A DNA stretch of 64,000 nt. Origin: Defluviitoga tunisiensis (GTDB lineage Bacteria; Thermotogota; Thermotogae; Petrotogales; Petrotogaceae). The position numbers and the translations under genes were made by a program. Location: NCBI RefSeq assembly GCF_000953715.1, contig NZ_LN824141.1:1924501-1988500 (forward strand). The letters run 5' to 3'. Position 1 is the stretch's first letter. Each line of letters opens with the position of its first letter. Positions 26,233-35,467 of this stretch are shown piece by piece. The notes under the pieces were generated by a model. That model worked only from the letters and a program-made list of their open reading frames with translations. It did not search any database and had not been told where the DNA came from.

Positions 26233-28884
26233 TTGAAAGCAAATTCAAAAGGAAAAAGTGTTTTGCCCACCGACATTATTATAATGTTGCTTTTGTTTCT
26301 CCTAATCCCTTTTTTAATGATCCCAAAGTTTGTTCATGAATACTCAACTCAAAAACATTTTGTTTTTTCTGTTTTCTTGTTTATTATTTTAGTATATTAT
26401 CTGTTCAAATATTTATCAAAACCTTTGGAAATAAAATTTTCATCTGCACATATTTTTTTACTCCTTTTTGGAGTTTCGGGTTTTGCATCATTAATTTCTG
26501 TTGCTATAGAAAATAGGTATTATTTAAGTACTTCAGCAGGAACTGCTTTTTACTTAGCATTAATAATACTTTTTTCATACCTGGTTTCTTCTAGATTTGG
26601 AGGAAACTTCAAATTTATAGAAACAGGTCTTTTCGTGTTCATGATAACCGGAACAATCATTGCTTTTGATGGAATTTTAAACAAATTTCTAGGCTTTGAT
26701 TTATTCTTTGGAAAATATGGAGACCCTTCTCAAAGAATAACTTTGCGCACTACTATTGGAAATCCAAATTTTGTATCTGATTATTTAGCTCAATTATTAC
26801 CAATTTCTATCTATTTTACTTTAAGAAAAGATACAAAAATTTATACAAGAATTTTCTCTTTAATAAATGTATTTATTATGCTCTGGGTAATTTTACTAGC
26901 CCAAACTCGTTCTATATATCTTTCAACATTTGTGGGATTGGCATTTTCTGCTATTAGTTTTTTAGTAGCTAAAAAGAAAGAGTCTTTAAAATCTTATATA
27001 AAAACAAAACAATTTAAAATTTGGGCATTATTGGTTTTAAGCGTTATCTTATTTTTGTTTATAATGTTCAATTTCGAAACACCTTTTAATAAAGGCGGGG
27101 AAGTAATTGCAACAGAACGATTTGCATCTTTGACTTCTGTTTCTTCATGGGATGAGAGGATGCTATCTTGGCTTTCTGCAGTTAAACAATTTAATGACAA
27201 AAATCATAGAAACCATTTGTTTATCGGTAGCGGAATTAATACATATTCTGTTTATTCTCTTCACTATCTTGGACAAGTTCAAAACGAGAATCCTGAAAGA
27301 TTTTTATATGCTTGGAATAATTTCAAAAGAGCTCACAATGATTATCTTCAAGTTTTAGGAGAAACAGGTTTATTTGGTTTTCTTTCAATAACAATGATGA
27401 TTTTAAGTTTAGTATTTATTTATTTTAAAGTATTAAAACAAGAACAAGATGATGATAATAAAAATTTACTTTTTCCTTTGTTTGGTTGGTCTGCTGTAGT
27501 AATGATTATACATGCTTTTACAGAATTTGCATTCCATCTTCAACCAAATATAACATTAAGCGTTTTTATTTTATCAGTTGCTGTATCAGAGCAATTTAAT
27601 CCTAAAATTAAATCTATAAAGATAAAAAAAAGTTTTGTTTTTTTTATTATAATGCTGATTGTAGCCTTTGTATCATGCTATTTTAAATTTAATGAATCAT
27701 TATCTGAGGCTTATTATGTCATAGGAAATTCTCACTACAATGCTATGCTATCTTTTAAAAATGCATATGAAAATCAACTTCCTAACGTAATAGCACAACT
27801 TGAATCACAAAAAAAGAGTTTACAAAATCAATTACTTGACTATTCATTTAATTCCCCTGAATTTAATCGAATCACCCAAAATATTGCTCAAATTGAATCT
27901 GAGATAACAAAATATCAAGAACTCAAATCTAAATATAAAGAAAGTTTAGCTCTTAGTTATGATCAATCTTTCAATTACTTTCTAAAATCTTTGAGTAGTA
28001 ACAAAAATTTTGGAAAATCGGCATTTTACATGGCTCAATTATTTTCATCTGATGTACGATTGAATAATTTAAAATATGAAGATCTTCCTAAAGTTTTTAG
28101 TTCAGAATCTAATGAATATCAGTTTATGATTTCTGAATTCAATGGTGCTCTAGATTTAATGCCTTTCCCTGATGAAATTTTACGAGATACAGTTGAGCCT
28201 GTCTATAATACTGTTACCCAAATTGACAATAATTCAAAGACATTGATCCTAAGAATTCAAAGCTTATACGACTCAATAAACCAGTTAGAGTATGCTTTTA
28301 CTTCTTTTAATGAAAAAAATGCCTACAGACTTATAGGAAGGATGTATTACAATATTGTAGTCCTATATGAACAACTAAAAGAAACCCTTACAATTGATTC
28401 GCAAATACTATCAAACATTGAGAACCTTCAATTAGAAGCATACAATAATTTTCACTATTGGATACAAAAGGCAATATATATACTTCCTGGAGGATGGAAT
28501 AGATTTCCTGAGTGGGAAAATATCTATTCTGAATATATTCTTCTTACTGCAAGGTGTCTAGAAATATATCCCGAAGATGAAGTCGTTGATAAAATTATTT
28601 ATATTACTCAAAAAGATGGAAGTGCAAATTATTATATGGCAAAAAAAACACGTGGAATTCCAGATAATTCCCTAAAAGTTTTATCGGAAGTATATCTAGC
28701 CTTAACAAATAATGATAATAAGCTTAGGTTAGCACGAGCTGTTGTTGAACATTATCAAAACGTCTATCAATATTATCAACAGTTAAAGAGCGATCAAACA
28801 AAGGTTTATTTGCAGTATCAACAAAGAATAGATAACTTCTTAAATGAATATGATTTTTTCAAAAGAAGAAGTGAATTTTTATGA
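26233..28884 (+). CDS. O-antigen ligase/polymerase-like membrane protein (Wzy_C)
   Basis: This 883-residue protein starts at TTG 26233 with GGGAGGA upstream. About ten to twelve membrane helices fill residues 15-485. The Wzy_C signature loop (RAHNDYLQVLGETGLFGFLS, about 363-382) identifies the O-antigen ligase (WaaL) / polymerase (Wzy) / PglL superfamily. The C-terminal 390 residues are soluble, helical and partly coiled coil (ENQLPNVIAQLESQKKSLQ), probably TPR-like. Such fusions are seen in bacterial surface-polymer ligases. The substrate is not known. The next small gene overlaps by 4 bases. Confidence 0.8.
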   Translation: MKANSKGKSVLPTDIIIMLLLFLLIPFLMIPKFVHEYSTQKHFVFSVFLFIILVYYLFKYLSKPLEIKFSSAHIFLLLFGVSGFASLISVAIENRYYLSTSAGTAFYLALIILFSYLVSSRFGGNFKFIETGLFVFMITGTIIAFDGILNKFLGFDLFFGKYGDPSQRITLRTTIGNPNFVSDYLAQLLPISIYFTLRKDTKIYTRIFSLINVFIMLWVILLAQTRSIYLSTFVGLAFSAISFLVAKKKESLKSYIKTKQFKIWALLVLSVILFLFIMFNFETPFNKGGEVIATERFASLTSVSSWDERMLSWLSAVKQFNDKNHRNHLFIGSGINTYSVYSLHYLGQVQNENPERFLYAWNNFKRAHNDYLQVLGETGLFGFLSITMMILSLVFIYFKVLKQEQDDDNKNLLFPLFGWSAVVMIIHAFTEFAFHLQPNITLSVFILSVAVSEQFNPKIKSIKIKKSFVFFIIMLIVAFVSCYFKFNESLSEAYYVIGNSHYNAMLSFKNAYENQLPNVIAQLESQKKSLQNQLLDYSFNSPEFNRITQNIAQIESEITKYQELKSKYKESLALSYDQSFNYFLKSLSSNKNFGKSAFYMAQLFSSDVRLNNLKYEDLPKVFSSESNEYQFMISEFNGALDLMPFPDEILRDTVEPVYNTVTQIDNNSKTLILRIQSLYDSINQLEYAFTSFNEKNAYRLIGRMYYNIVVLYEQLKETLTIDSQILSNIENLQLEAYNNFHYWIQKAIYILPGGWNRFPEWENIYSEYILLTARCLEIYPEDEVVDKIIYITQKDGSANYYMAKKTRGIPDNSLKVLSEVYLALTNNDNKLRLARAVVEHYQNVYQYYQQLKSDQTKVYLQYQQRIDNFLNEYDFFKRRSEFL

Positions 28885-29132
28885 ATAAGGTAATGGTTTT
28901 TTTGTTATTTCTATCATTGAGTTGGTTTTTAATTGTATTTTCTATTTTCTTAAAAATTAAATCATATGGTGAAAGCCTGGAAGGCGATTTAAAAGGTTTT
29001 TATATTGGCAATTCTTCTTTAGTAAAAATAAAGCCCTATATTGAAAATGGACAAGTAAAGGAAATAATTCTTAATGGTTATAAAATGTATAAAAAAGATG
29101 GTAAAATATTGATAGAAAAGATTAAAGATTAA
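28881..29132 (+). CDS. Small membrane-anchored protein, unknown function
   Basis: This 83-residue protein has one N-terminal membrane helix (about 3-22) and a short basic extracytoplasmic part with many Lys and Gly. It overlaps the Wzy_C gene by ATGA and precedes recG by 14 bases. No family is recognised. Its position suggests an accessory of the membrane protein upstream. Confidence 0.6.
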   Translation: MNKVMVFLLFLSLSWFLIVFSIFLKIKSYGESLEGDLKGFYIGNSSLVKIKPYIENGQVKEIILNGYKMYKKDGKILIEKIKD

Positions 29133-29146
29133 AAGGGAGTTTAGAA

Positions 29147-31492
29147 ATGATTGAAGAAATTATTGATTCTTTTGAATATATTATTATTCTAAAAGAAAAA
29201 AATATAAAAACTTGGGAAGATATCTTCCCAAGTTTTTATAGGATTGCAAAAAATAATATAAAAGAGATTAAAGAACACGGTTTACTTGATGACATAAAAA
29301 AGTTATTAACTTATGCAAAAGCACTTGAGAAATTTGATGAAACTAATCGCAACAAAATATTCGATAACTTAAAACAATATATTGTTTCACTAAAAGAAAA
29401 GTTTTTAGTTGACGAAATAATTGTTCCCCCTGAAAAAAAGCTTAGTCTATTTACTGATATAAAGTATGTGAAAAATGTTGGGCCAAAAAGAGCAGCCTTG
29501 TTAAACAAAATGGGAATTGAATGCCTTAATGATTTTTTTTACTTTCCTCCTCGTGACTACGAAGATAGAAGAAAAGTTACTAAAATTTTTAATGCTAAAG
29601 ATGGAGAAAAAGTAGTTATTATTGGAAAAATTGTAAATTATGAAGAAGTTAAAATTAATAAAGACTTGACAATCTTAAACTACTCTGTAGAGGATGATAC
29701 AGGAATTATTAGAATAACTTTTTTCAACCAAATTTATATCAAAAATTACTTATCTAAAGGTACTATAGCAGCTTTCTATGGAAAAATTGAATATACTTAT
29801 GGCGTAAAACAAATGAAATCTCCTGATTTTCAGGTATTAAACACACAAGATGATTTTCAAAAAGAAATATTGCCTGTTTATCCTCTAACCGCAGGATTAA
29901 CGCAAAACATTATCAGAAATATTTCAAGAGAGGTAGTCAATCAAACTTTTTTTCTAGAAGAGTTTCTACCAAATGATTTTATAGAAGAATTTAATTTATT
30001 AACTTTAAAGAAACGTCTAAAAGGTTTACACTTTCCTTTAAGTTTTTATCATAAGAATAGGGCTCTTTATTCGTTAAAATATGAAGAGGCTATACTCTTT
30101 GAATTAGCTATAATTTATGTAAAGCTTAAATTGAAAGAAAATAAAAAAACAGAAGGCAAACAAATTAAGGGTGAATTATCTAACAAATTTATTGATATGC
30201 TTAATTTTGAACTAACTGATGCCCAAAAAAGATGCTATGAAGAGATTAAAAATGATTTAACCTCATACTATCCTATGAATAGGCTTCTACAAGGAGATGT
30301 AGGTTCTGGTAAAACTGTTGTTTCTGAATTAGCTGTAATTGATGTATGCGAAGCAGGTTATCAATCTGCCATTATGGTACCGACTTCTGTTTTAGCCAAA
30401 CAACAATTTAACAGAATATCTAAAGACTTTGAACCATTAGGCTTGAAAACTGAGTTATTAATTGGTGAAACCAAAGAAAATGATAAAATAGCGATTAAAG
30501 AGAGATTAAAGAATGGAGAAATCGACGTAATCATTGGTACTCACGCAATCATACAAGAAGACGTAGAATTTAAAAAGCTGGGATTTGTTGTTATAGACGA
30601 ACAACAAAGATTTGGAGTTAATCAAAGACTTCAGTTAATAAAAAAAGGAAATCAACCTGATATTCTAGTTATGACCGCTACACCAATTCCCAGAACTTTA
30701 GCAATGACCTTCTATGGAGACATGGATGTCAGTGTTTTAGACGAAATGCCAAAAGGGAGAAAGCCTATTAAAACATTTTTAGTGCCAGATTCAAAAATGA
30801 ATAGTGTCTATAGATTTGTAAAGCAAGAACTTGATCAAAATAATCAAATTTTCTTTATTTATCCACTAGTTGAAGAATCTGAAACCTTGGACTTAAAGAA
30901 TGCCACTGAGATGTATGAAAAATTAGCACATGTTTTTAATGATTATAAAGTTGGACTATTACATGGTAAACTTCCTTCGTCAGAAAAAAATGAAATTATG
31001 GACAAATTTATGAAAAAAGAATACAATATTCTTGTAGCTACTTCCGTAGTAGAAGTTGGAATCGACGTTCCTGATGCGACAGTTATGGTGATAGAGCATC
31101 CTGATAGATTTGGCTTATCACAACTTCATCAATTACGTGGAAGAGTAGGGAGAGGGAAAAAACAATCTTATTGTTTTTTAATAATTGATAAAAAAATAAA
31201 TAGAGAAACAAGGCAAAAATTATCTGCCTTTTCTAAAACGAATGACGGTTTTAAAGTGGCTGAAATAGATTTACAATGGCGAGGTCCTGGTAAATTCTTT
31301 GGAGTAGAACAACATGGTATTCCTGAATTTAAATTTTTAGATCTGATAGAAGACTTTTCAATAATAAGTCAATCAAGGAAAAAAGTTGAACAGTTCTTAG
31401 TGAATCCAGATGACCTTAAGAATTTAGAAAGATTAAAAAGTGAGTTGAAAATTCGATACGGTAACTCTATAGAATTAATACATGTTTTATAA
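29147..31492 (+). CDS. recG: ATP-dependent DNA helicase RecG
   Basis: This 781-residue helicase has a wedge/OB domain (about 150-260; VGPKRAALLNKMGIE, FPPRDYEDRRKV) and helicase motifs I GDVGSGKTVV, II DEQQRFG, III TATPIPRT and VI QLRGRVGRG. It also has the TRG-motif region. RecG reverses stalled forks and processes Holliday junctions. An extra N-terminal region of about 100 residues is typical of the Thermotoga enzyme. DEQQ replaces the common DEQH in motif II, which occurs in the family. Confidence 0.97.
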   Translation: MIEEIIDSFEYIIILKEKNIKTWEDIFPSFYRIAKNNIKEIKEHGLLDDIKKLLTYAKALEKFDETNRNKIFDNLKQYIVSLKEKFLVDEIIVPPEKKLSLFTDIKYVKNVGPKRAALLNKMGIECLNDFFYFPPRDYEDRRKVTKIFNAKDGEKVVIIGKIVNYEEVKINKDLTILNYSVEDDTGIIRITFFNQIYIKNYLSKGTIAAFYGKIEYTYGVKQMKSPDFQVLNTQDDFQKEILPVYPLTAGLTQNIIRNISREVVNQTFFLEEFLPNDFIEEFNLLTLKKRLKGLHFPLSFYHKNRALYSLKYEEAILFELAIIYVKLKLKENKKTEGKQIKGELSNKFIDMLNFELTDAQKRCYEEIKNDLTSYYPMNRLLQGDVGSGKTVVSELAVIDVCEAGYQSAIMVPTSVLAKQQFNRISKDFEPLGLKTELLIGETKENDKIAIKERLKNGEIDVIIGTHAIIQEDVEFKKLGFVVIDEQQRFGVNQRLQLIKKGNQPDILVMTATPIPRTLAMTFYGDMDVSVLDEMPKGRKPIKTFLVPDSKMNSVYRFVKQELDQNNQIFFIYPLVEESETLDLKNATEMYEKLAHVFNDYKVGLLHGKLPSSEKNEIMDKFMKKEYNILVATSVVEVGIDVPDATVMVIEHPDRFGLSQLHQLRGRVGRGKKQSYCFLIIDKKINRETRQKLSAFSKTNDGFKVAEIDLQWRGPGKFFGVEQHGIPEFKFLDLIEDFSIISQSRKKVEQFLVNPDDLKNLERLKSELKIRYGNSIELIHVL

Positions 31493-31513
31493 TAATTAAA
31501 ATAAGGTGATTTT

Positions 31514-32416
31514 ATGAAAAAAGATAAAACTTTTCTATATGTTCTTTGGATAGCACTAACAGCTTTTTTCGTAATTTCTTTTATAATTTTACCTAAAAGC
31601 TTTTCAGGAGAATGGTATTTCGATTCTGTTCTTATTAAAATTGGGTTTATTGAAATAAGATGGTATGGATTACTTATTGCTGTTGGGATTCTTTTAGCAA
31701 CATTTATAGCCGAGAATGAAGCTAAAAGAGAAAAGGTAAGTGAAGATGATTTTTTCAGTGTTCTTGCATTAGGGATAATATTTGGAATAATTGGAGCAAG
31801 AATATACTATGTAATTTTCAACTTTTCATATTTTTCACATAATTTGATAGACATTTTTAAAACATGGGAAGGTGGACTAGCGATACATGGTGCAATTTTA
31901 GCAGCTTTTTTGGTTGCCTTTTTATATAGTCATTTCAAAAAAAACTGCACCTTTACATTTCTTCAGGGCTTAGATATTTTCACATTTGTTCTTCCTTTGG
32001 CTCAATCTATTGGTAGATGGGGAAATTTTTTTAATCATGAAGCTTATGGACGACCTACAAATCTTCCTTGGAAAATGTACATTGCCCCTGAACATAGAGT
32101 ACCAGGCTATCAAAATTTTGAATTCTTTCATCCAACATTTTTGTATGAATCATTTTGGGATCTAATTGTTTTTCTGATCCTTTTTTATTTCATCAGAAAC
32201 AAAAGACAAAATTATGGAGAGGTTACTGCTTTATATCTTATACTTTATTCTGTAGGTCGTATCCCAATAGAACTTTTAAGAACGGACAGTTTATATTTAG
32301 GAAAATTTAGAGTCGCAGTTTTAATTAGCATTTTGTTAATTATAGTTGGAGTGTTAATGTTTGTTTTTTTGAGAAAAGGATCAATAAAAAAAGACAAAAA
32401 TAACTCTATAGCTTAA
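31514..32416 (+). CDS. lgt: Prolipoprotein diacylglyceryl transferase
   Basis: This 300-residue protein has about seven membrane helices. The Lgt signature includes IRWYGLLIAVGI, HGAILAA (catalytic His region) and GRWGNFFNHEAYG, followed by HPTFLYES. It transfers diacylglycerol to the lipobox cysteine of prolipoproteins at the inner membrane. A short N-terminal extension carries an extra helix. Confidence 0.96.
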   Translation: MKKDKTFLYVLWIALTAFFVISFIILPKSFSGEWYFDSVLIKIGFIEIRWYGLLIAVGILLATFIAENEAKREKVSEDDFFSVLALGIIFGIIGARIYYVIFNFSYFSHNLIDIFKTWEGGLAIHGAILAAFLVAFLYSHFKKNCTFTFLQGLDIFTFVLPLAQSIGRWGNFFNHEAYGRPTNLPWKMYIAPEHRVPGYQNFEFFHPTFLYESFWDLIVFLILFYFIRNKRQNYGEVTALYLILYSVGRIPIELLRTDSLYLGKFRVAVLISILLIIVGVLMFVFLRKGSIKKDKNNSIA

Positions 32417-32442
32417 TATTTAGAAAGAGTGAAAAAATAAAG

Positions 32443-33264
32443 GTGAATACTTTTAAATTCAATAAATTATATTTCTTTTTATGTTTATCAATTGCGATAT
32501 TCTTCTTGCTATGTCCAATTACTTACACAATAGAAGTTAGTCATGGACAAATTAAGATTTTTTCAACAGGATATACAACTATTTTGTATTTTGATGAAAT
32601 AACTTCTAATTTTGATTTTGATAGATTCTTTTTCTACAAAAACATTGCTTTCAATGATATAGAAATCTTGAATATTATTAATAGCTCTATAAAAATACAA
32701 CAAGGCGAAAATTTGATTCAAAAACAAAAAAGTAATTCATCTGCAATGGTGTTTTACAAAGATGCTAATAATTTATTCAACTTTGAAAACTATCATTACA
32801 ACAAAAAATGGCTTGAGGGTAATATCAAAGATGTTAGTACTTTTTTAAACAACATTGATTCAATGAAAGATGATCAATATATCCTATATCTAGGCAGTAA
32901 TAGATCATTTCAGATTCTACCAAACGTGTATATTGTTAATTCTATCAAAGATTTAGCTCACGAACTATCACATTATTATTTTGGATATCAAGTTAAAGCT
33001 GATACTGATAGCTATTGGCATGAATTATTATGTGAGGTAAATTCAATGCTTTTCCTTAGATCTATTTCTAAATATCGGTATTTAAACGATTTAGAACTTA
33101 AAACTATTGGTTTTTATTATGAACCTTATGGTAAAAAAGTAATTGAGTTTCTTGAACATTTTAACTATGACCAAGAAAAGATCTTCCAACTAGAAAGATA
33201 TATATTAAATAATTATAAGTCACTTGATGATGATGAATTTAAAAATATAATAAAGATGTTCTAA
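32443..33264 (+). CDS. Membrane-anchored gluzincin-like metalloprotease
   Basis: This 273-residue protein starts at GTG 32443, with one N-terminal membrane segment (about 8-28). Residues 169-205 read KDLAHELSHYYFGYQ...WHELLCEVNSM. HELSH (173-177) is a HExxH zinc motif, with E198 as the probable third ligand. The order and the YYFG after the motif resemble M1/M61 peptidases (HEISHSWTG...WLNEG), though the spacing is two residues longer than M1. The rest of the protein is much shorter than M1 enzymes. It is probably a small extracytoplasmic peptidase. Substrate unknown. Confidence 0.6.
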   Translation: MNTFKFNKLYFFLCLSIAIFFLLCPITYTIEVSHGQIKIFSTGYTTILYFDEITSNFDFDRFFFYKNIAFNDIEILNIINSSIKIQQGENLIQKQKSNSSAMVFYKDANNLFNFENYHYNKKWLEGNIKDVSTFLNNIDSMKDDQYILYLGSNRSFQILPNVYIVNSIKDLAHELSHYYFGYQVKADTDSYWHELLCEVNSMLFLRSISKYRYLNDLELKTIGFYYEPYGKKVIEFLEHFNYDQEKIFQLERYILNNYKSLDDDEFKNIIKMF

Positions 33265-33312
33265 TTTAACGGATTCCATATTCATTATCTAAAAAATATA
33301 GGAGAGATATCG

Positions 33313-34515
33313 TTGAAAAAGGGTATAAACATATTTGTTTTTCTTTTGATTGCTGTTTTTTCGTTTTCATATAAATATATTTTTCTTTTTGTTGCTGATG
33401 GAATGGGACTTCCTCATTTACAAATTACTCGCATGTATAAGCAAAGCTTAATTAATAGTGATCTGAATGTTTTCAATCTACCATACTTTTCAATTATTGA
33501 AACTTCGTCTTTAAACGGGGTTACTGATTCTGCTGCTGCTATTACCGCTATTCTATCGGGTGAAAAAACTTATAACAATAGAATTAATAAGAGCTCTTCT
33601 GGAACAACTTTATCACCTATTACCTACGAACTTAAAGAAAGAGGCTACAAGATCGGAGTTATATCAACTAATACGCTTGTTGACGCAACACCAGCAGGCG
33701 CTTATGCTTTTGTTGATGAAAGAACTAGTAGAAATGAAATAGTAAAATATCTTTTAGAAAGTAATTTTGATTTGTTTATTGGTGGTGGAAAGGCTTATTT
33801 TAATCAACAAGAGGCTGAAAAGCATGGGTATATATACTCTGATACTTTAAAAAAAGGTCCATATACAGAAAAAGAATTAATTGCTTTGTATTATGGGAAC
33901 TTTCCTTTTTTAACTGATAATGAGAGTAGGGTACCTTTATCAGATACCTTATCCTATGCGATAAACAAGTTTGGAAATGAAAATTTCTTTATTCTTATAG
34001 AAGGTGGGCGAATAGATCATGCTGCACATGCTCATGATACTTTTTCACTAATTAAAGAAATAATTGATTTTGATGATTCTATCAAAATAGCTTTAGATTT
34101 TTTAAAACAATATCCTGATGATACTTTAATTATTGTAACTTCGGACCATGCAACTGGTGGATTAACATTAGGAGATGGTTTTTTATCTCTCAATAAAATT
34201 AGGGATTATGGCTTCTCATATGAAAAATTTGTAGATATTTTGAATAGTACTGATAACTATGAAGTTTTTTCTAATAAGCTAAATTTAAGTATTGATTTGA
34301 AAGATTACTTCTATATATCTAAAAATTCTTCAAAAACTCTTACATATCAATCTGATGTTGTAAAATTTTACTACGATCATCTTAATACACAGGCAGGTAT
34401 CAATTGGAGTAGCTTTGGACATACTATTGACTACGTGCCTCTTTTTTCTAATATAGCTTGTGATGTATATTTCATAAATAATAATGAAATTTTTTCTATT
34501 TTTGAGATTTTTTGA
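33313..34515 (+). CDS. phoA: Alkaline phosphatase, secreted
   Basis: This 400-residue protein starts at TTG 33313 with AGGAGAG upstream and has a signal peptide (KKGINIFVFLLIAVFSFS). Metal and nucleophile motifs are VADGMGLPH, GVTDSAAAITAILSG (Ser nucleophile), LIEGGRIDHAAHAHDT, TSDHATGG and SSFGHTIDYVPLF. It hydrolyses phosphomonoesters outside the cytoplasm. It is about 40 residues shorter than the Thermotoga enzymes but keeps all motifs. The symbol is by family and not by orthology. Confidence 0.92.
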   Translation: MKKGINIFVFLLIAVFSFSYKYIFLFVADGMGLPHLQITRMYKQSLINSDLNVFNLPYFSIIETSSLNGVTDSAAAITAILSGEKTYNNRINKSSSGTTLSPITYELKERGYKIGVISTNTLVDATPAGAYAFVDERTSRNEIVKYLLESNFDLFIGGGKAYFNQQEAEKHGYIYSDTLKKGPYTEKELIALYYGNFPFLTDNESRVPLSDTLSYAINKFGNENFFILIEGGRIDHAAHAHDTFSLIKEIIDFDDSIKIALDFLKQYPDDTLIIVTSDHATGGLTLGDGFLSLNKIRDYGFSYEKFVDILNSTDNYEVFSNKLNLSIDLKDYFYISKNSSKTLTYQSDVVKFYYDHLNTQAGINWSSFGHTIDYVPLFSNIACDVYFINNNEIFSIFEIF

Positions 34516-34577
34516 GTTAAATTATTCTAATTTACTATAAACATAATTAGATGAAATTATTTGCCCTACAACGGACT

Positions 34578-34605
34578 TTGAGAAAAATTTTTCATGATGT
34601 ATAAT
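34578..34605 (+). promoter_or_regulatory. Promoter of a putative small RNA
   Basis: TTGAGA (34578-34583) and TATAAT (34600-34605) have a 16-base spacer. Transcription should start near 34612, exactly at a strong stem. No open reading frame follows before the terminator. Confidence 0.65.
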
Positions 34606-34611
34606 GTAGTT

Positions 34612-34714
34612 ACAGAACACTTTTGTAGGTTACCCTCCCTCCTGGAGTGTTCTGTCCCCGGAAGAATTCATTTTCAAATTTTGGCCCGTATAGAAAGATT
34701 ACGGGCCTTTTTTA
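34612..34714 (+). ncRNA. Putative small RNA with C-rich anti-Shine-Dalgarno loop
   Basis: Between the promoter and a strong terminator lies a ~100-nt unit. Its 5' end folds into a perfect 10-bp stem (ACAGAACACT at 34612-34621 with AGTGTTCTGT at 34646-34655). The 24-base loop contains ACCCTCCCTCCTGG, complementary to GGAGG-type ribosome binding sites. A single-stranded linker and a terminator hairpin follow. This is the layout of trans-acting regulatory RNAs. It does not match SRP RNA, 6S, tmRNA or RNase P that I can recognise. Confidence 0.55.
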
Positions 34715-34715
34715 T
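34683..34715 (+). terminator. Terminator of the putative small RNA
   Basis: GGCCCGTA (34683-34690) pairs with TACGGGCC (34700-34707), followed by a run of seven T. It lies 13 bases before the convergent rsmD stop. Confidence 0.9.
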
Positions 34716-34727
34716 TTTTAGATATTA

Positions 34728-35285
34728 TTATTCTTCTTGCTTTCTTTGAAGTATTAGTAACTCAGTATCGCTATAATCCCTGATTTCATTTAGAATTAAG
34801 TGTTTTAAATCGACGTTATAACGTTCATTTTTGGACTTTTCAATAATTATATATCCGTTTTTTTTTAAAATAGAATAATTTTTATCTAACAACTTTAAAA
34901 GTTCATCTATATATCCTAAATCAAAGGGAGGATCCGCAAAAATAAAATCAAATTGTTGAGAGTCTAATTTAGAAAAAACCTTTCTGTAATCACTTTTTAT
35001 AACTTTTATGGCTTCTAAAACCCCCAATGTTTTAGCGTTTTTTAAAATACAATTTATTGATTTTGAAGATATGTCTACTAGAACACTTTTTATTGCCCCG
35101 TTACTTAAAGCTTCAAAAGAAAATACTCCACTTCCAGCAAATAACTCTAAAAGGTTAGCTCCGCTAAAATCAAATATATTCATTACTGCTTGTCTTAGAA
35201 TGGAGGTTGTATATCGCGTTTTTGGATCATTTACCGCTTCTATGCGTCTATTTTTGAACTTACCTGTTTCTATTTTCAAATTCAT
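34728..35285 (-). CDS. rsmD: 16S rRNA (guanine966-N2)-methyltransferase RsmD
   Basis: This 185-residue protein starts at ATG 35285, with AAGGTGG 5 bases upstream; an in-frame GTG three codons earlier overlaps that site. SAM-binding motif I is LLELFAGSGVFSFEALSNGA and the catalytic motif is FADPPFDLGY. The early KFKNRRIEAV...TRYTTSILRQAVMNI block is typical of RsmD. coaD, its common neighbour, is absent. Confidence 0.93.
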   Translation of the reverse strand: MNLKIETGKFKNRRIEAVNDPKTRYTTSILRQAVMNIFDFSGANLLELFAGSGVFSFEALSNGAIKSVLVDISSKSINCILKNAKTLGVLEAIKVIKSDYRKVFSKLDSQQFDFIFADPPFDLGYIDELLKLLDKNYSILKKNGYIIIEKSKNERYNVDLKHLILNEIRDYSDTELLILQRKQEE

Positions 35286-35348
35286 ATAAACCACCTTTAA
35301 TATGAAAAAAGGAGCCTCTAACTACGCCCCTTTTTTTTTAGAAAATAA

Positions 35349-35424
35349 TGGAGCGGATGACGGGATTCGAACCCGCGACACTCAGCTTGGGAAGCTGATG
35401 CTCTTCCGACTGAGCTACATCCGC
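35349..35424 (-). tRNA. tRNA-Gly (anticodon CCC)
   Basis: This 76-nt cloverleaf has acceptor GCGGATG paired with CATCCGC. The anticodon stem AGCTT/AAGCT includes the loop TTCCCAA with anticodon CCC, reading GGG. The T-arm is GCGGGTTCGAATCCCGT. T73 and encoded CCA follow. Confidence 0.95.
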
Positions 35425-35439
35425 AATTATACTTTATAT

Positions 35440-35467
35440 ATTATAACAAAATAAAGTTAAAAATCAA
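35440..35467 (-). promoter_or_regulatory. Promoter of tRNA-Gly
   Basis: On the minus strand TTGATT (35462-35467) and TATAAT (35440-35445) have a 16-base spacer. The -35 box lies inside the last codons of the TPR gene. Confidence 0.65.

Noticed and set aside
34612-34714. Signal recognition particle RNA or other housekeeping RNA
   Set aside because: The conserved GGAAG tetraloop plus symmetric internal loop of SRP RNA, and 6S or tmRNA features, are missing; CCGGAAG occurs only by chance.
35303-35338. Terminator between tRNA-Gly and rsmD
   Set aside because: A/T tracts flank a hairpin with a mismatched short stem (GGAGC/GCCCC), too weak to list as a confident feature.
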